From JBJMQS01 sp045802605 (lineage in GTDB: Bacteria; Planctomycetota; Planctomycetia; Gemmatales; Gemmataceae): a stretch of 64,000 bases of DNA. A program made the translations under genes and the position numbers. The notes under the pieces are model-generated. The model worked only from the letters and a program-made list of their open reading frames with translations, had not been told where the DNA came from and did not search any database. Positions 16,584-25,800 of the stretch are shown here, one piece after another (position 1 is the first letter of the stretch; each line of letters opens with the position of its first letter). Location of the stretch: the NCBI GenBank assembly GCA_045802605.1, contig JBJMQS010000057.1:124001-188000 (forward strand), given 5' to 3'.

Positions 16584-17550
16584 CGCTGGCGGATTCGACG
16601 TCAGAAGATCGCACATAACCGGTACCAGCATCGACCTTGGTAAATCCAATCGATGATATGAGACCAGCCGCCGCCACGTCGCTGGCATCTATCTGACATT
16701 CACACAAGCCGAAGCACTGCTCTTGCAAGTGTCGAAGCAAATGGCCCAGGAAGAATTTGGCCACACCTTTGCGACGGACATTCTCCGCGACCAATAAGCT
16801 GAGCAGGCCAGCCGATGGCGTCCGCCAACGCAGACTGAATCCGTCCATCTCCCACAGGACGGCGCGGGCCGCGGGAGCCTTGGTAGCCTTGTCGATCAAG
16901 CGAAACTCAACCGGTTCCACCAGTCCGACGACATTTTCCTGCCACCAGGTATCCAGACCGCTGCGGGGCTGCACCGCGATGTCATAGCGCTTGCGGAGAT
17001 CCATCATACGTGGGTCGGCGACCATGATTGGCTGCGTGAGGGAGCGCTGGTAAATGTGGCGGTTCACTGCCGGCTGATAACCATGTTTCAAGAAAAAAGG
17101 TCCAGCTTGCGAATCCGATTCAAGGAACCCAGGAAGGTCGCTGCCGCCATATAGGCCAAAGTAAAATGGCGTCCAGGGTGGCGTGCCGCCCGCGCGAATT
17201 ACCTCCGCGCCCTTAGTGGTCAAATAGCTCTGCGCATGGTCTAACAATGCGGCGCCGATTCCTCGCCGTCGATGCGTCGGCCGAACTGCAATAGCGCAGA
17301 CAACACCCTGTTTTGTGTCGATGCCGTTGGCGGCGGCGTTGGGTCCGAATCCAGCGTGTACGAACCCGACGAGTTGGCCATTTTCCACGGCCAGGATCAA
17401 ACCTTTGCGGTCGAAATATGACTTGCTGAAAATGCTGCGTTCAACGTAAGCCGCAGATGGAATGGTGTAGGCGCCACGTCCCAAAAAACACTGATTCCAC
17501 AAGGCAATGAATGCCGGCGGGTCGGTGTTGCGAAATGCTCGATATTCCAT
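16549..17550 (-). CDS. Tandem GNAT-domain acetyltransferase
   Basis: 333 residues from the ATG at 17550 (MEYRAFRNTDPPAF), which begins directly with the first GNAT beta strand; a longer frame to 17700 adds nothing recognisable. The first domain contains VCAIAVRPTHRRRGIGAALLDHA, with the acetyl-CoA site R-R-x-G-I-G near residue 105. The second domain (about 190-325) contains GLLSLLVAENVRRKGVAKFFLGHL with the same R-x-x-G-V-A pattern. Both cofactor sites look intact. Tandem GNAT proteins of this kind include mycothiol synthase relatives and many of unknown substrate. The gene overlaps the convergent membrane-protein gene by 35 bp. Confidence 0.82.
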   Translation of the reverse strand: MEYRAFRNTDPPAFIALWNQCFLGRGAYTIPSAAYVERSIFSKSYFDRKGLILAVENGQLVGFVHAGFGPNAAANGIDTKQGVVCAIAVRPTHRRRGIGAALLDHAQSYLTTKGAEVIRAGGTPPWTPFYFGLYGGSDLPGFLESDSQAGPFFLKHGYQPAVNRHIYQRSLTQPIMVADPRMMDLRKRYDIAVQPRSGLDTWWQENVVGLVEPVEFRLIDKATKAPAARAVLWEMDGFSLRWRTPSAGLLSLLVAENVRRKGVAKFFLGHLLRHLQEQCFGLCECQIDASDVAAAGLISSIGFTKVDAGTGYVRSSDVESASVIDLSTAAQAG

Positions 17551-17733
17551 CGCAAACACGTCCCTGTGCCGTGCCGAGTTCGAAAAGAAGTCTACGTCTC
17601 GGTGCGTTAGCCAGTATAAGCACCGCGACGCTCGCCGGTAACGGGACAAGTTTGCCGCGGGTTTTGCAATTCTCTCGCCGCTTGAATATCCTGACTCCAA
17701 ATCCCTTCGGTGTCCCCAATTTTGGCGAACATC

Positions 17734-20700
17734 ATGCGAACCAAAATCTGCCTAGCTCTTGTGCTGTCGTTCGGAGCGCTTTCATTCGCTGGGCGTTGTC
17801 TGGCCCTCAGCGACGACACTTCCCTTCCCCGCGGCTTGCGACCGAAGGTTTACGCCATTACGAACGCCAAAATTGTGACCGCGCCCGGTCAGGAACTCGC
17901 CCGCGGCACCATCGTTATTCGAAATGGGCACATTGAGGCGGTGGGTGCCGACGTTACCGCGCCCGGCGACGCGATCGCCATTGATGGCACTGGAAAGACT
18001 GTCTATCCCGGCTTGATCGATTGCTGCAGCTCGTGGGGCTTCGAAACGACGCTGCGCCGTTCCGAAGCGGGGCCGGCCGCTGTGGAAGATCTGGCCAGTG
18101 AAGCATTAATCGCGACCAAAGCTGACAACCGCAAAGGCCTGATCCCCGAATTCCTAGTCGCAACGGCACTGAAAGGTGACGACGAGTCGCATGATGCGTG
18201 GCGCAAAGTTGGTGTGACGGCCAGGCTCGTTGCTCCCGAGGGCGGCATTCTGGCCGGTCAAAGTGCCGTAGTCAGTTTGAACGGAGGCGCCGCCCACGAG
18301 ACCCTGCTGCGAACGCCATTTGGCCTTCATTTGGCATTTCGAACGAATTTCGGCGGCGAGTATCCTCGGGCGCAAATGGGCACTGTGGCGCATGCGCGTC
18401 AATTCTTGCTCGACGCACAGCGATTTCAACGGCTCGCCAAAGATTCCCCGAACTCAGCGTTTGACCCCGCTCTCGAAGCGATTGGACCATATCTCAGCGG
18501 TGCGCGCTCGGTGATTTTCGAGGCCGAAAGCCGCGATGAGATCCACCGGGCTCTCGACTTCGCGAAGGAATTCGGCCTGAAGCCCATCATCTTCGGCGGC
18601 CGCGAAGCGTGGAAAGTCGCGGATCGGCTAAAGACCGAAGCTGTGCCCGTTATTGTGAAACTGAATCTGGCAGAGCCGGATGAAGAGAAAGAAAAGCACT
18701 TTACGACGCGCGTCCACCTCGAACACAATCGGATTCGGCTCGAAGAGCAGACCAATCCCGCCAAGTTGCATGCCGCCGGCGTCGTCTTCGCGTTCGGATC
18801 GACGGGCATTCCAAACGAGCGGGCCGCGGAGAAATTCCGCGGCAATATTTGGCTCATGCTCGATCGTGGATTGCCGCCCGACGTCGCACTTCGGGCGCTG
18901 ACATCGGTTCCCGCACAACTCTTGGGTATGGAAAAGCAACTCGGCTCAATCCAGCCCGGCAAGTCGGCTCACCTCCTCCTGTCGGATGGCGAGCTCTTCG
19001 CTGCCAAGACAAAGGTGCATCAGGCGTTCATCGATGGCGTTCGCTTTAATCTCACGCCGGCGAACGACGACGAAGAAACCAAGCCCAAGCCGAAAGATAA
19101 ACCCAATGACCACGACAAAGCCAAGCCCATGCTCTTGGCCGAGAACTTCATCGGGCCATTGAGCGAGCTCGACTTGCAGACCGAGATCGAAGCCGACCGC
19201 AAGCCTGCGATTCAAACGGGCGGTGATGTGCTGATTCGCAACGCGACGGTAGACACCGTCACGAAAGGAAGCCTGCCAGACACCGACATACTGGTCGTTG
19301 GAGGCAAGATCGCGGCGATTGGCAAGAATCTGGCGCCACCGCGCGAGGAAATCCGCGTCATCGACGCTCGCGGCATGTATGTCATGCCGGGCATCATCGA
19401 TTCCCATGCTCACTTCGCGGTTTACGGCGGCGTCAATGAATTCTCGCTGTCGGTCGTTCCCGAAGTTCGCATTCAGGATGTGCTCAACGGCGATGACGTC
19501 CAGATTTACCGCTGCGCCGCCGGCGGAGTGACTACCGCCCGAATTCTTCATGGCAGCGCTAACTGCGTGGGCGGCCAAGACGCTGTCCTGAAAATGAAAT
19601 ACGGGAAGCCCGCTCGGGAACTGCTCGTCAAAGACGCTCCGCGCGGTGTCAAGTTTGCTCTCGGCGAGAATGTCAAACGAACCGATGGACGATTCCCAAA
19701 TACGCGGCTCGGTGTTGAGGCCGTACTGGTTCGTGCCTTCTCCGAAGCACGCGAGTATCAGCGAGCTTGTGATGAATATCGAGCCAACCCTTCCGGACCC
19801 GAGTTGCGACGCGACTTGCGGCTCGAAGCGCTCGCGGACATCCTTCGCGGTGATCTGCGCATCCACTGCCACTGCTATCGCGCGGATGAAATCTTGATGC
19901 TGTTGCGGGTGGCGGATCAATTTGGCTTCAAGATTCGCTCGCTGCAGCACGTATTGGAAGGTTACAAAATCGCACCAGAGATCGCCGCGCACGGGTGCAG
20001 TTGCTCGCTGTTCTCCGACTGGTGGGCGTACAAAATCGAGGCGTTTGATGCGATTCCCTACGCCGCGGCTTTGCTCCATGAGGCCGGCGCGACTATTTGC
20101 TTGAAATCAGATTCGAACGAACTGGGGCGTCACCTATATCAAGAGGCCGCCAAAACCGTGAAGTACGGCGGGCTGAGCGAAGAAGATGCACTGAAGGCGA
20201 TCACCCTCAATCCGGCAAAGCAACTGGGCCTCGATTCGCGCCTCGGCTCGATCGAAGTCGGCAAAGATGCCGACCTCGCCATTTTCAATGGCCATCCGCT
20301 CAACAGTTACGCGCGCGTGGAGATGACGCTTGTCGAAGGTGAAGTCTATTTCCAGCGTGACAAAACTCTCGCGCCAATCGATATTGCCCGCTCTGCTCCC
20401 GCGAAGCCGAACGTGTCCCCTTCCCTGCCCTCAAAGTCGGGCGACTATGTCATCCGGGGCGGGACGGTTCACCCCGTAACCGGCCCGACGATTGACAACG
20501 GCACCGTGATCATTCGCAAAGGCAAAATCGCGGCCGTTGGCCGCGACTTGCCGATGGCCGGTGATCTTGCCGTAGTCAACGCCGAAGGCATGCACATCTA
20601 CCCCGGCATGATCGACGCGGGCACCGTGATCGGCTTGGCCGAGCTGGAATCCGCGAAAGAGACAAATGACTTCCGCGAAGGCGGCGACTTCCAGCCCGAC

Positions 20701-21687
20701 CTTCGGGCGAGCATTGCCATCAATCCTGACTCAGAACTAATCCCCGTCACCCGGGCGAATGGTGTGCTCAGCGTCGTCACTCGTCCCACAGGTTCGATTA
20801 TTGCCGGCCAGGGCGCGCTGATAAATCTAGCCGGCTGGGTGCCTCGCGAGATGGCGGTCGTCGATCCAGTCGCGCTTGAAGTCGAGCTGCCATCAGGCCA
20901 AGGCCATTTCGCGGTTTTCGATCCGCAAGAGAATCGCATGTCGCGCGGAGTGGCTCGCAAGCAGCGCGACGAGAAGATCCGCCGGCTCAAAGACCTCTTC
21001 CGCCAAGCCGTGGCCTACGATGCGGGGCGAACGGCTTCGCCAAAGACCACGCCCGTCAATCCACGCTTGGAAGCGCTCGTGCCCTACGCCCGCGGCCAGA
21101 AGCCGGTCATCATTCAAGCGCAGCGGCAGGCCGAAATCATGGACGCCCTCAAGCTCGCAGATGAACTGAAGCTGAAGCTCATCCTCAGCGGTGCGACCGA
21201 TGCCTGGAAGCTCACGGACGAAATCAAGAAGCGGAACGTGCCGGTCGTGATTGGGCCGATCATGTCGATGCCACAGGAGCGCGAAGATCCATACGACGCG
21301 CCGTACGCATGTCCCGCCAAACTTCAGGCCGCGGGCGTGCAATTCTGCATTCGCTCGGAAGGCGGATCGAACACGCGGAACCTGCCGTACAACGCCGCAA
21401 TGGCCGTTTCGTACGGCCTGCCGGCAGACGAAGGATTGAAGTCCGTCACGCTCTACCCGGCCCAAATTCTCGGCGTAGCTGACCAACTTGGCAGCATCGA
21501 CTCGGGTAAGCGAGCAAATCTGGTTATCACCAATGGCGACATGCTGCAGGCGTCCAGCCAGGTGCTGGCCATCGCCATTGACGGCAAGCTCATGCCGCCC
21601 GAAAGCAAGCAAACGAAGTTGTATGAGAGGTACCGGCAACGACTTAAGGAAGTGCAGAGCGGATCGGCGCCACTCGGCACGAATTGA
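17734..21687 (+). CDS. Exported three-domain amidohydrolase, outer two domains degenerate
   Basis: 1317 residues from the ATG at 17734, which gives a good signal peptide (RTKICLALVLSFGALSFAG). Three amidohydrolase modules follow, each opening with the small beta domain (AITNAKIVT, VLIRNATVDTVTKG, YVIRGGTVHPVTG) and each ending with LGSI..GK.A.L. Only the middle module keeps metal ligands: His558 and His560 in GIIDSHAHF, later His in RIHCHCY and SLQHVLEG, and Asp in CLKSDSNELG. The first reads YPGLIDCCSSWGF and the third YPGMIDAGTVIGL at the HxH position, so they should not bind metal there. A charged Lys/Pro/Asp linker (about 455-475) separates modules one and two. Likely a periplasmic imidazolonepropionase-like hydrolase; substrate unknown. 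Confidence 0.85.
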   Translation: MRTKICLALVLSFGALSFAGRCLALSDDTSLPRGLRPKVYAITNAKIVTAPGQELARGTIVIRNGHIEAVGADVTAPGDAIAIDGTGKTVYPGLIDCCSSWGFETTLRRSEAGPAAVEDLASEALIATKADNRKGLIPEFLVATALKGDDESHDAWRKVGVTARLVAPEGGILAGQSAVVSLNGGAAHETLLRTPFGLHLAFRTNFGGEYPRAQMGTVAHARQFLLDAQRFQRLAKDSPNSAFDPALEAIGPYLSGARSVIFEAESRDEIHRALDFAKEFGLKPIIFGGREAWKVADRLKTEAVPVIVKLNLAEPDEEKEKHFTTRVHLEHNRIRLEEQTNPAKLHAAGVVFAFGSTGIPNERAAEKFRGNIWLMLDRGLPPDVALRALTSVPAQLLGMEKQLGSIQPGKSAHLLLSDGELFAAKTKVHQAFIDGVRFNLTPANDDEETKPKPKDKPNDHDKAKPMLLAENFIGPLSELDLQTEIEADRKPAIQTGGDVLIRNATVDTVTKGSLPDTDILVVGGKIAAIGKNLAPPREEIRVIDARGMYVMPGIIDSHAHFAVYGGVNEFSLSVVPEVRIQDVLNGDDVQIYRCAAGGVTTARILHGSANCVGGQDAVLKMKYGKPARELLVKDAPRGVKFALGENVKRTDGRFPNTRLGVEAVLVRAFSEAREYQRACDEYRANPSGPELRRDLRLEALADILRGDLRIHCHCYRADEILMLLRVADQFGFKIRSLQHVLEGYKIAPEIAAHGCSCSLFSDWWAYKIEAFDAIPYAAALLHEAGATICLKSDSNELGRHLYQEAAKTVKYGGLSEEDALKAITLNPAKQLGLDSRLGSIEVGKDADLAIFNGHPLNSYARVEMTLVEGEVYFQRDKTLAPIDIARSAPAKPNVSPSLPSKSGDYVIRGGTVHPVTGPTIDNGTVIIRKGKIAAVGRDLPMAGDLAVVNAEGMHIYPGMIDAGTVIGLAELESAKETNDFREGGDFQPDLRASIAINPDSELIPVTRANGVLSVVTRPTGSIIAGQGALINLAGWVPREMAVVDPVALEVELPSGQGHFAVFDPQENRMSRGVARKQRDEKIRRLKDLFRQAVAYDAGRTASPKTTPVNPRLEALVPYARGQKPVIIQAQRQAEIMDALKLADELKLKLILSGATDAWKLTDEIKKRNVPVVIGPIMSMPQEREDPYDAPYACPAKLQAAGVQFCIRSEGGSNTRNLPYNAAMAVSYGLPADEGLKSVTLYPAQILGVADQLGSIDSGKRANLVITNGDMLQASSQVLAIAIDGKLMPPESKQTKLYERYRQRLKEVQSGSAPLGTN

Positions 21688-21853
21688 AGGGTGGAGCTAA
21701 TCCTTTTTTCGAAGCGTTTTTGAATGGCGGCGTCGAAGGCGTCCAGTTAGAATAGTTCACATCATTTCCTCGCCGTCCGGCGATCGCTGGATCGAGGGCC
21801 TATCTGGATCCCGAAATGTCATTTTTCCATTGTCTCACTCTGGAGTCTGGCCC

Positions 21854-24800
21854 ATGTTCACCTCCCGTCGCGCGCGCTTCGCGCGTACGTCCGCCGCCCG
21901 ATCGCTGAGGGCGCGAGCAACACTCTGGCTTGTAGCGCTCGAAGAACGCCAAGCTCCTGCGAATCTGGTTGTCACTGACGCCGGAGACAACGGCGGTCCG
22001 GGACAATTGCGTGCCGTCTTGGCTACAGCAGATAACAATAATCAACCCGATACGATTAGTTTCGCATCCAACGTGACGACTGTCACGCTCACGAGTGCGC
22101 TTCCGGCGTACGGCGAGATTCAAACGCTCACGATCACTGGCAACGGCCAAGTCGCCACGACAATCGTGGCCCCTCCCAACAGTCGCATCTTTTATTTCGA
22201 TCATCAAACCGCGATTGAGCTCATCAAGATTGAGCACCTGACCTTGACAGGTGCAAATATGAAAGGAACTGGCCCCGTCGAAACTGGAAACGGAGGTGCG
22301 GTTCGGGGCCGCAATGTGGCATTGATGTTTGACGATGTGCTCTTTTCGCAGAACACCGCGAATAGCGGGGGAGCGATCAGTTTCTCTTCTAATTGCCTCA
22401 TTACCAATTGCACCTTCAGTGGTAATTCTGCACTCGGCAATGGCGGCGCGATCGATTGCACCGTAGGCTCGGCCACTATCTCGTCTTCGACTTTTATCAA
22501 CAATGGCGGCTCGAATTACTCGATTGGCGGCGCTATTAGCTCCTTGTACCAAGGAGATCTCGTTCTAGACAGCGATACGTTCACTTCTAATACTGCCGGC
22601 GCTGTCTGCTGCAGTGGTCCCTTCAACATCACGAATTCGACGTTTAGTGGAAATCGAACAAACAAAACGGGTGCGGCCCTTTATTTGCGTGGCATCGGCA
22701 GCGTGGCCCACTGCTCTTTCACGGGCAACAGCGCTATTGGCTCAGGAGGTGCCATAGACCAACATGGATCGGCTACGATTAGCAACGATACGTTCACAAA
22801 TAACTCAAGCAACAACATTGGAGGTGCTATTAACAATGTGGGGCCGCTCACCGTATCCAACAGTGTTTTCAGCGGTAATGTGGCTACTACAGGAGGAGCG
22901 ATCTATTCATCCAACGCCATGTCAGCGTCTTCGATAGTTTTCTCCAACAATCGTGCAACCGCAAATGGTGGTGCGATCAATTTGAAGTCGGACGCCACGA
23001 TCAACTTCTGCGATTTCAACGCGAATACCGCTGCGTGGATCGGCGGCGGCCTTGACGTGGGGAAAGGTACCCTGACGATCAACAACAGCACGTTTCGCGC
23101 TAATACAGCTGGGTTATCGGGCGGAGGTTTGCGCGCCAATGCGATGGTCACTATCAATCAGAGCACATTCAGCAAGAATACCGCTGCGGGTGGCGCAGGG
23201 GGCGGGGCGATCGTTGCCGCTTCGACCGCGACACTGAACATCAATAACTCTACCATCAGCGACAATACTGCGTCCAGCACCTTGACCTCGGTTGGGGGCG
23301 GGGGCATCCTCCGTTCCGATCCCAACGCGTCGATCACGCTCTACAGCACGATCGTCGCCGGCAATAAGGTCGGAGCCGGGGCGAATAACGCTGATTTCTA
23401 CAACTCCACGACGAGCTTTACGCTCAACGGCAACAACAGTCTTTTCGGCACAACGACGAATATGGGCGTGACTCTGACCGGACCTTATGTCGTCGGTAAT
23501 CCCCTTCTTAATGCTTTGGCCGACAATGGGGGCTTCATGCTTCCAGACGGCAATCACATCAAGACGATGGCACCGCAAGCTGGTAGTCCCGCCATCGATC
23601 AGGGCAACAACAGCGCCAAGTATTTTTTCGACCAGCGGGACGCGGGACTGATACGGCAACGCAGCTTACCGGATATTGGCGCTTTTGAGGCACCTTCCAC
23701 TGCCCCTGATGCGACGTTGCTGAGCGCCACCGCCGTGCCAGCCTCCGGCACTGCAAATTACAGTTTCAGCGTCAAATTCAGCGATGACAACGCGGTGGAT
23801 ACCTCGACTATTCTGCCCGGCAATATTGCCGTGAGCGGCCCAGGTTTCACCGGGCAATCGGCGATTGCAACGAGTTTCATCGGCAGCGGCACTTCGGTGA
23901 CGGCGACTTACACGATCCCAGCACCTGTCGGAGGCTGGGGCGGACTGAACCTCGCCAACACGATTAACATCGGAAGCTATTCAATCTCGATCAATGCGAA
24001 TCAGGTGGCAGAATTGAATGGGGGCAAATACGTCGCTGCCGGCCCCCTCGGTAATTTTCAGACCGGATTTGCCACAGTCTTCACGGTCGATAACACGGGC
24101 GATATTACCGACGGCAATTATGGAATGGGCCAGTTGAGTTTGCGCGAAGCGATTGGACTGGCGAACAGCAATTCCGGGGTCAACACGATCAGCTTCAATT
24201 TACCGCCGGCATCCACCATTACACTGGCGTCGGGATTTACTTTAACACAATCGGTAATCATCTCCGGTCCGGGGCCCAATCTGCTCGCAATCAACGGCAA
24301 CAACAAGGGCCGGCATTTTACCATTGCTCCAAATCAGGTGGTGGCGATCTCGGGTTTGAAGTTAGTTGGCGGCAGTGTGAGTACCTATGGCGGGGCCGGC
24401 GGCGCGGTTCTGATGATGGGCGCGGACAGGCTTACTCTCATTAATGATTGGCTGGCCGGAAACTTCGCGTACAACGGTGGCGCGATTGGCGAGTATCCAT
24501 CTCTCACTGCGTGCCAGCTAACGATTCAGAATGGCCTGCTGACAAATAACAGCAGCACGAACAGCGGAGGAAGTGTCCTGCTCCAAGACGGTATGTTATT
24601 GAGCATTTCAAACAGCACGCTGGCCAATAACACAGCGACACGCGGCGGTGCCATTTGCGGTTCCACACTGAGTTCTGGCAGTATTACCATTCGGAACTCC
24701 ACCATATTTAACAACTCCGCTTCCTTGGGAGCGGCCCTGAATTTCACAGAAGCTGGCTATTCTCCGGGTATCTTGAGCTTGGAAAGCACCATTGTTTCCA

Positions 24801-25654
24801 ACGACACCCCAGCCTATTACGCTATCAGTGGTCCCGTAGGAATCGGATGGTTCAGCGAGAAAACCAGTGTCATTCAATCGTGCAGCGGCGCCGCCCTCGA
24901 TCTCGGCGGCAATTTGCCGATTGGCACCGATCCGCAATTAGGACCGCTCACAAATAATGGCGGCGTGCTACCAACTTTGGCGCTCTTGCCGGGCAGTCCC
25001 GCTATTGACGCGGGCTCCAATCCCGATGCGTTGATTTACGACCAGCGCGGAACTCCGTATCTGCGCACGAACGGGTCGAAGACTGATATGGGTGCCTACG
25101 AATATGAACTTCCGCCCACCGTCACTTCCGTGCCCTTCGGCACCGGCACTTCGCGTTCCCTCGTCAAGCAGCTCATCGTCACGTTCTCCGAGCCTGTCTC
25201 CTTCATGGGGTCGGTGGCATCGGCATTCACCGTGCATCGCACGGGAACCAATGGCACGCTGGGGGATGTCGCACTCACTACCAGTCCTTCAAGTGGGCCA
25301 GCCTCTTCGGTGACGATCACTTTCTCGGGGTCGCTGACCGAGTATGGCTCCTTGGTCGATGGACTTTATGACGTCTGGGTCGATGCCGCGCAAGTCTCCG
25401 GCGTAGGCGGAGCGCTCGACGGCAATAATGACGGTATTGCCGGCGGCAGCTATCACCTGGTGGGGACCACGGTCAATAAGGTCTATCGCCTGTTCGGCGA
25501 TGGCGATGGCAACGCCACGGTGGACCAATACGATTTTCCCATGCTCCGCAATGCGATTGCAGGGCCGAGTGTAGTGTTTGATTTTGATGGCAGTGGTGAA
25601 GTAGGGCAGGCGGATTATCTGGCGTTTCGCGAGCGGATCGGGATGACGCCTTAA
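21854..25654 (+). CDS. Large beta-helix surface protein with POMP-like repeats, CSLREA motif and dockerin-like end
   Basis: 1266 residues from the ATG at 21854. The N-terminus is very basic and then reads LWLVALEERQAPANLVV, the planctomycete-type LEExxxPA export motif. From about residue 130 to 500 there are many copies of a pattern like STFSGNSA..GGAI, as in chlamydial polymorphic outer-membrane protein repeats, consistent with a right-handed beta-helix. Each half ends with SPAIDQG/SPAIDAG..DQRG....DIGAFE. At about residue 765 LSLREAIGLAN is a CSLREA-type motif that opens the second helix. The C-terminus DGDGNATVDQYDF and DFDGSGEVGQADY is a dockerin-like pair of calcium loops. Probably a cell-surface or secreted adhesin-like protein. 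Confidence 0.85.
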   Translation: MFTSRRARFARTSAARSLRARATLWLVALEERQAPANLVVTDAGDNGGPGQLRAVLATADNNNQPDTISFASNVTTVTLTSALPAYGEIQTLTITGNGQVATTIVAPPNSRIFYFDHQTAIELIKIEHLTLTGANMKGTGPVETGNGGAVRGRNVALMFDDVLFSQNTANSGGAISFSSNCLITNCTFSGNSALGNGGAIDCTVGSATISSSTFINNGGSNYSIGGAISSLYQGDLVLDSDTFTSNTAGAVCCSGPFNITNSTFSGNRTNKTGAALYLRGIGSVAHCSFTGNSAIGSGGAIDQHGSATISNDTFTNNSSNNIGGAINNVGPLTVSNSVFSGNVATTGGAIYSSNAMSASSIVFSNNRATANGGAINLKSDATINFCDFNANTAAWIGGGLDVGKGTLTINNSTFRANTAGLSGGGLRANAMVTINQSTFSKNTAAGGAGGGAIVAASTATLNINNSTISDNTASSTLTSVGGGGILRSDPNASITLYSTIVAGNKVGAGANNADFYNSTTSFTLNGNNSLFGTTTNMGVTLTGPYVVGNPLLNALADNGGFMLPDGNHIKTMAPQAGSPAIDQGNNSAKYFFDQRDAGLIRQRSLPDIGAFEAPSTAPDATLLSATAVPASGTANYSFSVKFSDDNAVDTSTILPGNIAVSGPGFTGQSAIATSFIGSGTSVTATYTIPAPVGGWGGLNLANTINIGSYSISINANQVAELNGGKYVAAGPLGNFQTGFATVFTVDNTGDITDGNYGMGQLSLREAIGLANSNSGVNTISFNLPPASTITLASGFTLTQSVIISGPGPNLLAINGNNKGRHFTIAPNQVVAISGLKLVGGSVSTYGGAGGAVLMMGADRLTLINDWLAGNFAYNGGAIGEYPSLTACQLTIQNGLLTNNSSTNSGGSVLLQDGMLLSISNSTLANNTATRGGAICGSTLSSGSITIRNSTIFNNSASLGAALNFTEAGYSPGILSLESTIVSNDTPAYYAISGPVGIGWFSEKTSVIQSCSGAALDLGGNLPIGTDPQLGPLTNNGGVLPTLALLPGSPAIDAGSNPDALIYDQRGTPYLRTNGSKTDMGAYEYELPPTVTSVPFGTGTSRSLVKQLIVTFSEPVSFMGSVASAFTVHRTGTNGTLGDVALTTSPSSGPASSVTITFSGSLTEYGSLVDGLYDVWVDAAQVSGVGGALDGNNDGIAGGSYHLVGTTVNKVYRLFGDGDGNATVDQYDFPMLRNAIAGPSVVFDFDGSGEVGQADYLAFRERIGMTP

Positions 25655-25701
25655 ACAGTGGGCAGGGAAGGCCGACGTTCTCCGAGGCAGTTTTTGTTTT
25701 G

Positions 25702-25736
25702 TCTTGTCATTCTTTGCTCCGCTCAGAATGACAAGA
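25702..25736. repeat. Perfect 12-bp palindrome between convergent genes
   Basis: The arms 25702-25713 and 25725-25736 (TCTTGTCATTCT and its complement) flank an 11-base loop, TTGCTCCGCTC. A T-rich tract precedes it at 25691-25700, which would follow the hairpin for minus-strand transcripts. It lies between the stops of the beta-helix gene and the VWA gene, so it may end transcription from the right. The core resembles the widespread GTCATTCTGAGC...AGAATGAC type of dispersed palindrome. Confidence 0.6.
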
Positions 25737-25800
25737 AATTCGGTCAATCTCACTCTCCTCGCAAACGGGAGCGGGATCGAAGCCACCCTGCCCCAACCTT

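Noticed and set aside
18946..20079. 377-codon minus-strand frame within the amidohydrolase gene
   Set aside because: Shadow frame; the sense strand encodes the catalytic middle module.
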